From the NCBI GenBank assembly GCA_934662505.1, contig CAKUKE010000001.1:280574-344573 (forward strand): DNA of 64,000 bases. The letters run 5' to 3'. Each line of letters starts with the position of its first letter. Within the stretch, counting starts at the first letter, position 1. The notes below the pieces were generated by a model. It worked only from the letters and a program-made list of their open reading frames with translations, was not told the DNA's origin and made no database searches. Below, piece by piece: positions 25,493-33,215 of this stretch. This DNA comes from an uncultured Clostridia bacterium. Lineage in GTDB: Bacteria; Bacillota; Clostridia; Christensenellales; Aristaeellaceae. Position numbers and translations under genes: made by a program.

Positions 25493-26056
25493 ATGCCGCG
25501 GAAAAATCTGTATTCCCGGGAGGATGTGCTGAACGCCGCACTGGCCATTACCCGGGAAAGGGGCGCGGACGCGGTGACGGCGCGGGCGCTGGGCGAGCGG
25601 CTGGGCACTTCCTCCAAGCCGGTGTTCGGTCTGTTTTCCGGCATGGGGGAGGTGCGCGAAGGGTTGATCCGGGCGGCGGACGAGGTTTATCAGACGGCGA
25701 TCCGTCAGGCCATGAGCGCCGGGCGCTATCCGCCCTATAAGGCCAGCGGCATGGCGTATATCCGCTTTGCCCGGGAGGAAAGGGAACTGTTCCGCCTGCT
25801 GTTTATGCGGGATCGTTCCGGCGAGGAGCGGCGGGAGGACGGCAGTCTGGACGGGCTGATCGCGCTCATCGCGCGCAGCACGGGGCTCAGCGAGGAAAAC
25901 GCCCGGCGGCTGCATCTGGAAATGTGGATCTACGTGCACGGGATCGCGTCGATGACGGCGACCGCGTATCTGGACTTTGATGAAGAAACCGTCAGTGATC
26001 TTCTTTCGGACGCTTATACGGCGCTGACGGCGCGGTGGAAGGAAAAGGAGGCCTGA
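25493..26056 (+). CDS. TetR/AcrR family regulator
   Basis: This 187-residue regulator has an N-terminal helix-turn-helix (REDVLNAALAITRERGADAVTARALGERLGTS, about 7-40) and a helical ligand-binding C-terminal half with no cofactor motif. The HTH is followed by KPVFGLFSGMGEV, typical of TetR members with WHG-type domains. The ATG at 25493 was chosen for AAAGGGGAG upstream; earlier in-frame ATGs lie within or beside the operator palindrome. It heads a five-gene operon and probably represses it. Confidence 0.88.
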   Translation: MPRKNLYSREDVLNAALAITRERGADAVTARALGERLGTSSKPVFGLFSGMGEVREGLIRAADEVYQTAIRQAMSAGRYPPYKASGMAYIRFAREERELFRLLFMRDRSGEERREDGSLDGLIALIARSTGLSEENARRLHLEMWIYVHGIASMTATAYLDFDEETVSDLLSDAYTALTARWKEKEA

Positions 26057-26062
26057 AAAGGG

Positions 26063-26791
26063 ATGAATGCGATCGAGACGGAGCGGTTGACCAAACGGTA
26101 TAAGGATGTGACCGCCGTGGACGGTCTGAGCCTGACCGTGGGTCAGGGCGAGTTTTTTTCACTGCTGGGGGTCAACGGCGCAGGAAAGAGCACGACCATT
26201 CGGATGCTGTGCACCCTGACGCGGCCGACCTCCGGGGATGCGCGCCTGATGGGGCACAGCGTCCAGACGGACGCGGCGGGAGTGAAGGCGATCATCGGCG
26301 TATCGCCGCAGGAGACGGCGGTCGCGCCGCATTTGACCGTGTGGGAAAACCTGTCGCTCATGGGCGGGCTGCACGGTTTTCCCAAAGAAAAAAGCCGGTC
26401 GGAAAGTGAACGGCTGATGGCGCAGATGGGGCTGGAGGCGGTGCGGAACAAACGGGCGGGCAGGCTGTCCGGGGGCTATCAGCGCAGGCTGAGCATTGCC
26501 ATGGCGCTGGTGACCGACCCTCAGATCCTGTTTCTGGACGAGCCGACCCTTGGGCTGGACGTGCTGGCGCGGGAGGAAATGTGGCAGGTCATCCGTGGGC
26601 TGCGGGGCAGAACCACGGTGGTTCTGACCACCCATTATCTGGAGGAGGCGGAGGCGCTCTCCGACCGTATCGGCATCATGGGCGGCGGCAGGCTGCTGCG
26701 GCTGGGCACCGCGGCGGAATTGACGGCGCAGACCGGCGAAGCGTCCTTTGAACGGGCGTTTGTGAAAATAGCAAGGGAGGGGTTGAAATGA
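26063..26791 (+). CDS. ABC transporter ATP-binding protein
   Basis: This 242-residue ATPase has Walker A GVNGAGKST, the Q-loop region GVSPQETAV, signature LSGGYQRRL, Walker B LFLDEPTLGLD and the H-loop TTHYLEEAE. It is a CcmA/DRR-type subunit that pairs with an ABC-2 permease. The start overlaps nothing, and the stop overlaps the permease start by 4 bp (ATGA). Control by the TetR gene just upstream suggests export of a drug, lipid or glycan-related compound, but the substrate is unknown. Confidence 0.92.
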   Translation: MNAIETERLTKRYKDVTAVDGLSLTVGQGEFFSLLGVNGAGKSTTIRMLCTLTRPTSGDARLMGHSVQTDAAGVKAIIGVSPQETAVAPHLTVWENLSLMGGLHGFPKEKSRSESERLMAQMGLEAVRNKRAGRLSGGYQRRLSIAMALVTDPQILFLDEPTLGLDVLAREEMWQVIRGLRGRTTVVLTTHYLEEAEALSDRIGIMGGGRLLRLGTAAELTAQTGEASFERAFVKIAREGLK

Positions 26792-27519
26792 AGATCAGAA
26801 CATTTTCGCTGCGCACATGGAAGGAGATCATGCGGGATCCGTTGAATTTTGCCTTTGGACTGGGCTTTCCGCTGATTCTGCTGCTGCTTTTGACGGTTAT
26901 CCAGTCCAACGTCCCGGTCAGCCTGTTCACGCTGGATCGGCTGACGCCCGGCATGTCGGTGTTCGGCCTGGCGTTCATGTCGCTGTTTTCCGCCACGCTG
27001 GTGGCGAGGGACAGGGAAAGCGCGTTTCTGACCCGGCTGTACACCACGCCGATGCGGGCGGCGGATTTCATTCTGGGCTATACCCTGCCCCTTTTGCCCA
27101 TGGCGCTGCTCCAGAGCGCCATCTGCTATCTGGCGGCGGCATTGCTCGGGCTGCCTCTTACCGTGCACACCGCCGCGGCGCTGCTGATGCTGGTGCCGGC
27201 CGCGGCGCTGTTTATCGCGCTGGGGCTTTTGTGCGGCAGTGTGCTGAATGTCAAGCAGGTGGGCGGCATATGCGGCGCGCTTTTGACCAACCTGACCGCA
27301 TGGCTGTCCGGGGTGTGGTTTGACCTGTCGCTGGTGGGCGGCGCTTTTGAAAAAATTGCCTGCGCTCTGCCCTTTTTCCACGCGGTGCAAATGGAGCAGG
27401 CCGCGCTGCGGGGCGATTTCGGCGGGATGATGCCCCATTTTTATGTTGTGCTGTTTTATCTGGCGCTGACGGGTGCGGCGGCGACGCTGCTGTTTTTGCG
27501 GCAGATGCGGGAGAAATAA
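26788..27519 (+). CDS. ABC-2 type permease
   Basis: This 243-residue membrane protein has six predicted helices: about 22-42, 55-75, 98-120, 130-155, 160-180 and 215-236. It contains the ABC-2 block SATLVARDRESAFLTRLYTTPM. It is the transmembrane subunit for the ATPase whose stop codon overlaps its start. The pair resembles small-molecule or antibiotic exporters. Confidence 0.9.
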   Translation: MKIRTFSLRTWKEIMRDPLNFAFGLGFPLILLLLLTVIQSNVPVSLFTLDRLTPGMSVFGLAFMSLFSATLVARDRESAFLTRLYTTPMRAADFILGYTLPLLPMALLQSAICYLAAALLGLPLTVHTAAALLMLVPAAALFIALGLLCGSVLNVKQVGGICGALLTNLTAWLSGVWFDLSLVGGAFEKIACALPFFHAVQMEQAALRGDFGGMMPHFYVVLFYLALTGAAATLLFLRQMREK

Positions 27520-27540
27520 AACGACAAGGGGAGAGACGGT

Positions 27541-29394
27541 ATGGACGGTATTTACGCATCCAAATGGCCTTTTTTCGCGCCGGGGGAAATAGAACCCGCA
27601 GGGTGGCTCAAGCGGCAGCTGCAGGTGCAGGCGGAGGGACTGTCCGGGCATCTGGACAAGGTGTGGCCCGATGTGCGGGACTCGGCATGGATCGGCGGCG
27701 ACCGGGAGGGCTGGGAGCGGGTGCCCTACTGGCTGGACGGCTTTATCCCGCTGGCCTATCTGCTGCGGGATGAGGATCTCATCGGCCGTGCCCGCCGCTA
27801 CGTGGAGGCCATTATGGCGTCGCAGCAGCCGGACGGGTGGATCTGCCCCTGCAAAAAGGAGAAACGGGACCGCTATGATGTGTGGGCGGTGTTCATTATC
27901 TGCAAGGCGCTGATGGTGTACGGTCAGTGCAGCGGCGATGAGCGGGCGCGCCGGGCGGTCTGCCGCGCCATGAAAAATCTGGAAAGCCACGTGGCCGGGG
28001 CGACCCTGTTCAACTGGGGGCAGAGCCGGTGGTTTGAAGCCATGCTGCCCCTTCAGTGGCTGTATGCGGAGCAGCCGGAGACGTGGATGAAGGAATTGGC
28101 CGTGACTCTTGCTTCGCAGGGGCTGTCCTATGAGCGGGTGTTTGACTGCTGGTTCGACGGGGAGCCGGATGGTCACGGCGTGTGGCGGCAGCAGACCCAT
28201 ATCGTCAATCTGATGATGGCGCTCAAGAGCGAGGCGGTGTTTTCCGGCCTGTCCGGGCAGGATCCGAATGCGTTTGCAAGTCGGATGTACGGCCTGATGG
28301 AAAAACATCACGGCACCCCTGTGGGCACCGTGCAGGGCGACGAATGTCTGGCTGGGCGCAGCCCTGTCCGGGGCACGGAGCTTTGCGCCGTGGTGGAGGA
28401 AATGTTCTCCTGCGAGGTGCTCGCCTCCGTGACCGGCAATGCTTTCTGGCTGGATCTGCTGGAAAAGCTGGCCTTCAACGCGCTGCCCGCTACCCTTTCT
28501 GCGGATATGTGGACGCATCAGTACCTGCAGCAGCTGAACCAGATCTCCTGTGCTGCCCAGCAGCAGCCCACCCTTTTTGCGACGGACGGCCCCCAGTCCA
28601 ATCTGTTTGGACTGGAGCCCAATTTCGGCTGCTGCACCGCCAATTTCTCTCAGGGCTGGCCCAAGCTGGCGCTGAGCGCGTTCCTGCGCACGGAAAAGGG
28701 CATCCTTTCCGCCGTGCTGACCCCCGGCAGCGTTCACACGCAGATGAACGGTCAAAAGGTGTCTGTGACGCTGGATACGCAGTATCCCTTCCGTTCGCTG
28801 CTGCGCTACACCGTGCACTGCCCTGCGCCCGTATCGTTTGAACTGGCGGTGCGCATTCCCGCCTTTGTCGACGGGGCGGAGGTAAACGGCTGCGGCGCCG
28901 CGCCGGGTACGCTGTGGCGGGAGGAAAAGGTCTGGCAGGACGGGGATACGGTGGAGGTGCGGCTGCAGATGCGCCCGTGCCTGAAGGAATGGGACAACGG
29001 GATGAAGTATCTGCAGCGGGGACCGCTGGTGTATGCGCTGCCTGTTCCCGGCCGGGCGTTCCCGTGGGAGTATGAGCGGAACGGGGTGGAACGCAAGGCG
29101 CCCTACTGCGATTATACCATTCTGCCTGAGGGTGCGTGGAACTACGCTTTTGCCGGCGGGAACATGCGGGTGGTGGAGACGGAAGTGGGGAATTATCCCT
29201 TCTCCCGTCAGACGCCGCCGGTAACGATCGAAATGGATATGCGGCAGGTGACTTGGCCGTGTTATCCAGGTCAGCCCGGCGTGTGCGCGGAAATGCCTGC
29301 GGAAGACCCTGCCGGACCGGCAGAAAAAAAGACCCTGTATCCCTATGGCTGCACCACGCTGCGCATGACGCTGATGCCCGAAAGGCATGGGTGA
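27541..29394 (+). CDS. GH127-like glycoside hydrolase (beta-L-arabinofuranosidase family)
   Basis: This 617-residue protein matches the GH127/DUF1680 clan. A Glu-x-Cys pair (E280, C282 in TELCAV) and a Cys-Cys pair (C364, C365 in FGCCTANF) correspond to the zinc ligands and cysteine nucleophile described for Bifidobacterium HypBA1. An (alpha/alpha)6 barrel covers about 1-400, with beta-rich domains after. There is no signal peptide, so it is cytoplasmic. Specificity within the clan (beta-L-arabinofuranosides or other furanosides) cannot be told. It lies 21 bp after the permease with GGGGAGA upstream. Confidence 0.87.
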   Translation: MDGIYASKWPFFAPGEIEPAGWLKRQLQVQAEGLSGHLDKVWPDVRDSAWIGGDREGWERVPYWLDGFIPLAYLLRDEDLIGRARRYVEAIMASQQPDGWICPCKKEKRDRYDVWAVFIICKALMVYGQCSGDERARRAVCRAMKNLESHVAGATLFNWGQSRWFEAMLPLQWLYAEQPETWMKELAVTLASQGLSYERVFDCWFDGEPDGHGVWRQQTHIVNLMMALKSEAVFSGLSGQDPNAFASRMYGLMEKHHGTPVGTVQGDECLAGRSPVRGTELCAVVEEMFSCEVLASVTGNAFWLDLLEKLAFNALPATLSADMWTHQYLQQLNQISCAAQQQPTLFATDGPQSNLFGLEPNFGCCTANFSQGWPKLALSAFLRTEKGILSAVLTPGSVHTQMNGQKVSVTLDTQYPFRSLLRYTVHCPAPVSFELAVRIPAFVDGAEVNGCGAAPGTLWREEKVWQDGDTVEVRLQMRPCLKEWDNGMKYLQRGPLVYALPVPGRAFPWEYERNGVERKAPYCDYTILPEGAWNYAFAGGNMRVVETEVGNYPFSRQTPPVTIEMDMRQVTWPCYPGQPGVCAEMPAEDPAGPAEKKTLYPYGCTTLRMTLMPERHG

Positions 29395-29407
29395 GAAAGA
29401 AGGATAT

Positions 29408-30586
29408 ATGGAAAAGGCAGGCGGACGTTTCGTCTCGGCGACCCTTGACGGCAGCGGCAATCAGAGCTGTTTCTGCCCCGCTTCGCCGGAAATGCCGGTG
29501 ACGGGAAGGGTGTTCTACAGACTGTTTATGGGCGGTGCGTACGCCTTCTCCGCATTGTTTTCCGACGGAATGGATACTACCTATGGAGACGGCGGGTTTA
29601 GCCGGGCGGGGCAGAAACTGGGCGGCTGGCGGGTCATTTCGGCACGCATGGGCGTTGCAGCGCGGGCGGAGCCGGCGGCCTTTGATGAACCGGGCTGCAT
29701 GCAGGCTGTGACCTTTGACGGAAAAACCGGACGCGTGGTAGCGCCGGGCGATGTGTTCCGCAGCGACCCGGTGCGCCTGAACGGAAAAAAGGGCGGCTGG
29801 CTGTGTCTGGAAACGACGGTGCAGGGCGTGCGCATCCCCTGTCACCCGGAAACGCTGCTGCCCTCCTTTGCCAGAACAGACCGGGGGTGGGTACCGTCAA
29901 GCAACGTGCTGTTTGCCGGTCAGATCGGCTGCGACCGGCCTGCGGCGCTGCGGATTGGCTTTCTGGGCGATTCCATCACTCAGGGCATCGGGACGGCACC
30001 TCATGCCTGCCAGCACTGGTGCGCACGGCTGGCGGAGCGTCTGGGGCAGAAAAACGCATATTGGAATTTGGGGCTCGGCTTTGCCCGGGCGTCGGACGCT
30101 GCGCTGAATGGCACATGGATGGACAAGGCGCGGCAAAACGACGGCGTGTTTCTGTGTCTGGGGGTAAACGACCTGCTGCAGGGCGCTTCGGCAGAGACTG
30201 TGCTGCGTGATCTGGAAAAAACGGTGGAGCTGCTCCATGAGGCGGGCACGGCTGTTTTTCTGCAGACCGTGCCGCCCTTTGATTATGAGGGCGAGGCGCG
30301 AGCGGCATGGCTTCGGGTCAACGAGGCGCTGCGCGGCGTTCTGGCAGGGAAAACGGAAGGCTTTTTCGACAACGTGCCCGTTCTGTGTGCAGATGACGAC
30401 GCCCCGTGGCGGGCGCGCTACGGCGGCCACCCCAACGCGGAAGGGTGCGCGGCGTGGGCGGCGGCGCTGGAGGAAAAAGCCCGGCGTTTCCTTGGCTGCG
30501 TGAAAAGAAAACCATCGTGCAAGGAAGAAAAACTGTGCGATATAAACGCATCGGGAGGAGACCTCCGACAACCTTCCGGGGCGTAA
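29408..30586 (+). CDS. SGNH/GDSL hydrolase family protein
   Basis: This 392-residue protein has an N-terminal beta-rich domain of about 170 residues, then an SGNH hydrolase with GFLGDSITQG (block I, nucleophile Ser), GVNDLL (block III) and GGHPNAEG (block V with the catalytic Asp-like position and His). It is predicted to remove acyl or acetyl groups from glycans and has no signal peptide. The ATG at 29408 follows AGAAGGA closely; an alternative ATG at 29387 would overlap the GH127 gene by 8 bp. The pair may act together on a substituted oligosaccharide (inference). Confidence 0.85.
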   Translation: MEKAGGRFVSATLDGSGNQSCFCPASPEMPVTGRVFYRLFMGGAYAFSALFSDGMDTTYGDGGFSRAGQKLGGWRVISARMGVAARAEPAAFDEPGCMQAVTFDGKTGRVVAPGDVFRSDPVRLNGKKGGWLCLETTVQGVRIPCHPETLLPSFARTDRGWVPSSNVLFAGQIGCDRPAALRIGFLGDSITQGIGTAPHACQHWCARLAERLGQKNAYWNLGLGFARASDAALNGTWMDKARQNDGVFLCLGVNDLLQGASAETVLRDLEKTVELLHEAGTAVFLQTVPPFDYEGEARAAWLRVNEALRGVLAGKTEGFFDNVPVLCADDDAPWRARYGGHPNAEGCAAWAAALEEKARRFLGCVKRKPSCKEEKLCDINASGGDLRQPSGA

Positions 30587-30605
30587 ACGCCGCGGAGGGT
30601 TCGAC

Positions 30606-30641
30606 AAAAAGAGAGCCGTGCATGCACACGGCTCTCTTTCG
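30606..30641. terminator. Bidirectional terminator between SGNH and DUF11 genes
   Basis: A perfect 13-bp stem AAAGAGAGCCGTG/CACGGCTCTCTTT (30608-30620 and 30627-30639) has A and T runs on both sides, suiting termination of the convergent transcripts. Confidence 0.85.
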
Positions 30642-30654
30642 TTTGTTCAAAAAG

Positions 30655-31512
30655 TCAGGTGACGGTGCCCGCGACCGTCAGGGTGCTGACGCCGGGGGTG
30701 ACTGTCCATGCGCCGGTGGCGGTGTTTTGCGCGTACGTGGCGGCCGGAACGGTGATCTGCCCGGGCACGGTGGCGAAAACGCCGGTGGTGGCGTTGTAGG
30801 TGTAATTCGTAGCGGGCGCCCAGGCCGTGCCGTTCAGCGCGACGGCAAGGTCGCGCAGCACCGGCGTGAAGGTGTCCGTCAGGCTGACCAGATCGGCTGC
30901 ATCGGCTGCCGTGTTGCCTGTGTTTTCAATGGTGAAAGTGTAGGTCAACTGGCCGCCGGGGGAAACGGAGGCGGGGCTGACCGATTTGCCGATGCGCAGA
31001 CGGGGCGCGGTGGCAACGGCGACGGTCTGCGCAGCCTGTACCGGCGTGGTCAGTCCAGCGCCGGAGACGGTCACGGTGTTTGTCATGGTAGCGCCGGCTG
31101 CCAGCGGCGCGGTGCGGTTGGGGCGCGCGTCGTAAAGGAGAAGCCCGTTGCCGCCTGCGGGTACGGTCAGCCCGGAGAAGGTCAGGGGCGGGCCTTCCAC
31201 GACGGCAGGCGCAGCCTGCAGAACGCCGTTCGTATAATACCGGACGGTGCCGTCCACATAGGTCAGGGGGACGGCGGTGAGGGCGCCCGCGGCGTAGGTG
31301 CCCAGGTCGTCCGTGACGGTCAGCCCGGTCAGCGCCGCGCTGCCCGTGTTGACCAGATTGACCACATAGGTGACGGCTTCCGTGTCGTTGTAGGAAGCGT
31401 TCACCGCGTCCTTGGTAACGCGCAGGGGTTCGAGAATTTCACCCGTGACGATATTGGAAGACGTGGTGACGCCGTTATAGGTCAGGGCGGCCTGATTGGT
31501 AAAGGTGGCCAT
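30655..31512 (-). CDS. DUF11 repeat protein without signal peptide
   Basis: This 285-residue protein is built of two DUF11-like beta-sandwiches. The first (about 28-175) starts LRVTKDAVNASYNDTEAVTYVVNLVNTG. The second (about 180-285) starts LRIGKSVSPASVSPGGQLTYTFTIENTG. The N-terminus MATFTNQAALTYNG lacks any signal peptide or anchor, and no sortase motif is present at the C-terminus. Clostridial relatives with this start are annotated as DUF11 proteins of unknown role. I chose the ATG at 31512 because GGAGGG lies upstream. It is transcribed away from pncB. Confidence 0.82.
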   Translation of the reverse strand: MATFTNQAALTYNGVTTSSNIVTGEILEPLRVTKDAVNASYNDTEAVTYVVNLVNTGSAALTGLTVTDDLGTYAAGALTAVPLTYVDGTVRYYTNGVLQAAPAVVEGPPLTFSGLTVPAGGNGLLLYDARPNRTAPLAAGATMTNTVTVSGAGLTTPVQAAQTVAVATAPRLRIGKSVSPASVSPGGQLTYTFTIENTGNTAADAADLVSLTDTFTPVLRDLAVALNGTAWAPATNYTYNATTGVFATVPGQITVPAATYAQNTATGAWTVTPGVSTLTVAGTVT

Positions 31513-31539
31513 AAAACAACCCTCCGTTTCTGAAAAAAA

Positions 31540-31553
31540 GGAAACGCTTTCAC
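31540..31553 (-). promoter_or_regulatory. Possible cre-like site upstream of DUF11 gene
   Basis: The minus strand reads TGAAAGCGTTTCCT here, close to the CcpA consensus TGNAANCGNWNNCW. It lies between the DUF11 start and any upstream promoter. One short match like this can occur by chance. Confidence 0.3.
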
Positions 31554-31676
31554 TGCGTAGGGCGCGTGCTGAAAACGGGGCTCTGGGCACGCGGAGAAGG
31601 GAACCTTCCCCTGCTCATTGTATGCGTCCCGGTTCCTTTCTGCGCGGAGGAAAGCAGGGCAAAAACAGGAAAAAGG

Positions 31677-31706
31677 TTGAAAAAATGCGGCGCAAGGGAG
31701 TATACT
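31677..31706 (+). promoter_or_regulatory. Promoter of pncB-nadDE operon
   Basis: TTGAAA at 31677-31682 and TATACT at 31701-31706 are separated by 18 bp. Confidence 0.7.
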
Positions 31707-31739
31707 AAGTCGTATCGCGCAAGGAGGAAACAGGAAAAC

Positions 31740-33215
31740 ATGTTTGAACAGAACAAGGAACGCAACCTGTCCATGGTGATGGATTTTTATGAACTGACCA
31801 TGGCGAACGGCTATTTTAAGGACGGTGTGGGCGAGCGGCTGGCAGCGTTCGATGTTTTTTACCGTCAGAACCCGGACGGCGGCGGCTTCGCCATTTTCGC
31901 CGGTCTGGAGCAGATCGTAGAGTACATCGAAAACCTTCATTTTTCCGAGCAGGATGTGGCTTTCCTGAGGGCGCAGGGGCTGTTTGACGAGGCGTTTCTG
32001 GATTATCTCGCCCATTTCCGGTTTACGGGCAGCCTGTATGCGCTGCGGGAGGGTACCGTCATGTATCCGGGTACGCCGGTCATCACGGTGGTCGCCCCCG
32101 TCATACAGGCGCAGCTGGTGGAAACGGCGCTCCTGCTGGAGGTGAACCATCAGTCCCTCATTGCCACCAAGGCCAGCCGGATCGTCCGGGCGGCGCAGGG
32201 ACGCGGGGTATCCGACTTTGGCGCGCGGCGCGCCCACAACATGGATTCCGCCGTGTACGGCGCCCGGGCGGCCTATCTGGGCGGAGTGGACGCTACGGCC
32301 ACGGTGCTGGCGGGGCAGATGTTTCATATTCCGGCGACGGGAACCATGGCGCACTCCTATGTGATGTTTTACGGCGATGAGCGGATGGCGTTTGAGAAAT
32401 ACGCTCGGGCGTACCCGGATGCCTGCGTGCTGCTGGTGGACACCTACGACGTGCTGCAAAGCGGCGTGCCCAATGCTATCCAAGTGGCGCAGGAGGTGCT
32501 GGCGCCCATGGGCAAGCGGCTGATGGGCATCCGCATTGACAGCGGCGATCTGGCCTATCTGTCCAAAAAGGCGCGGGGAATGCTGGATGAAGCAGGACTT
32601 CAGGACTGCAGGATACTGGCTTCGGGCAGTCTGGACGAGGATACCATCACCTCCCTGCTCAATCAGGGGGCGCGTCTGGACGGCTTCGGCGTGGGCGAAC
32701 GGCTGATCACTGCCCGTTCCGAGCCGGTGTTCGGCGCGGTGTACAAGCTGTGCGCCGTGGAGGAAAATGGGGAACTGAGACCCCGCATCAAAATATCCGA
32801 AAACGTGGAAAAGATTACCAATCCGGGGTTGAAACGCCTTTTGCGGGTCTATGACGGAGAGGGCAAGAGCGTGGCCGACCTGATGACCCTGCGCGGCGAA
32901 CCGCTGCCCGGCGACGAACCCTACCGCTATGTGGATCCTGTGCGGCCATGGCGGGTGCGCTATTTTGAGCATTGCACCTATGAAGAATTGCAGCAGCCCA
33001 TTTTTGAAAATGGAAAACGGGTGTACGACCTGCCCGGTCTGGAGGAAAGCCGCGCTTATGTGCGCCGCCAGCTGCAGCAGCAGGTGTGGGAAGAGGAGCA
33101 GCGCATTCAGAACCCTCACGTGCATTACGTGGACATGAGCCCCCGGCTGTACGAACTGAAAATGAACATGCTGCATGGGGAGCACGGTGCGAAGGGGGGA
33201 CAAGGGGGATGCTGA
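31740..33215 (+). CDS. pncB: Nicotinate phosphoribosyltransferase
   Basis: This 491-residue enzyme makes nicotinate mononucleotide from nicotinate and PRPP, the first step of the Preiss-Handler salvage route. Family signatures are DFYELTMANGYF, FGARRAHNMDSAVYGARAAYLGG (central barrel), GTMAHSYVM with the catalytic His, and GIRIDSGDLAYLS for the phosphate site. Start: ATG 31740 with AGGA 5-6 bp and AGGAGG about 12 bp upstream. The last codons overlap the start of the next gene, which encodes the two following enzymes of the same pathway. Confidence 0.95.
   Translation: MFEQNKERNLSMVMDFYELTMANGYFKDGVGERLAAFDVFYRQNPDGGGFAIFAGLEQIVEYIENLHFSEQDVAFLRAQGLFDEAFLDYLAHFRFTGSLYALREGTVMYPGTPVITVVAPVIQAQLVETALLLEVNHQSLIATKASRIVRAAQGRGVSDFGARRAHNMDSAVYGARAAYLGGVDATATVLAGQMFHIPATGTMAHSYVMFYGDERMAFEKYARAYPDACVLLVDTYDVLQSGVPNAIQVAQEVLAPMGKRLMGIRIDSGDLAYLSKKARGMLDEAGLQDCRILASGSLDEDTITSLLNQGARLDGFGVGERLITARSEPVFGAVYKLCAVEENGELRPRIKISENVEKITNPGLKRLLRVYDGEGKSVADLMTLRGEPLPGDEPYRYVDPVRPWRVRYFEHCTYEELQQPIFENGKRVYDLPGLEESRAYVRRQLQQQVWEEEQRIQNPHVHYVDMSPRLYELKMNMLHGEHGAKGGQGGC

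Noticed and set aside
26635..29460. Long minus-strand frame opposite permease and GH127
   Set aside because: Overlaps two well-supported genes and shows no domain or ribosome site.
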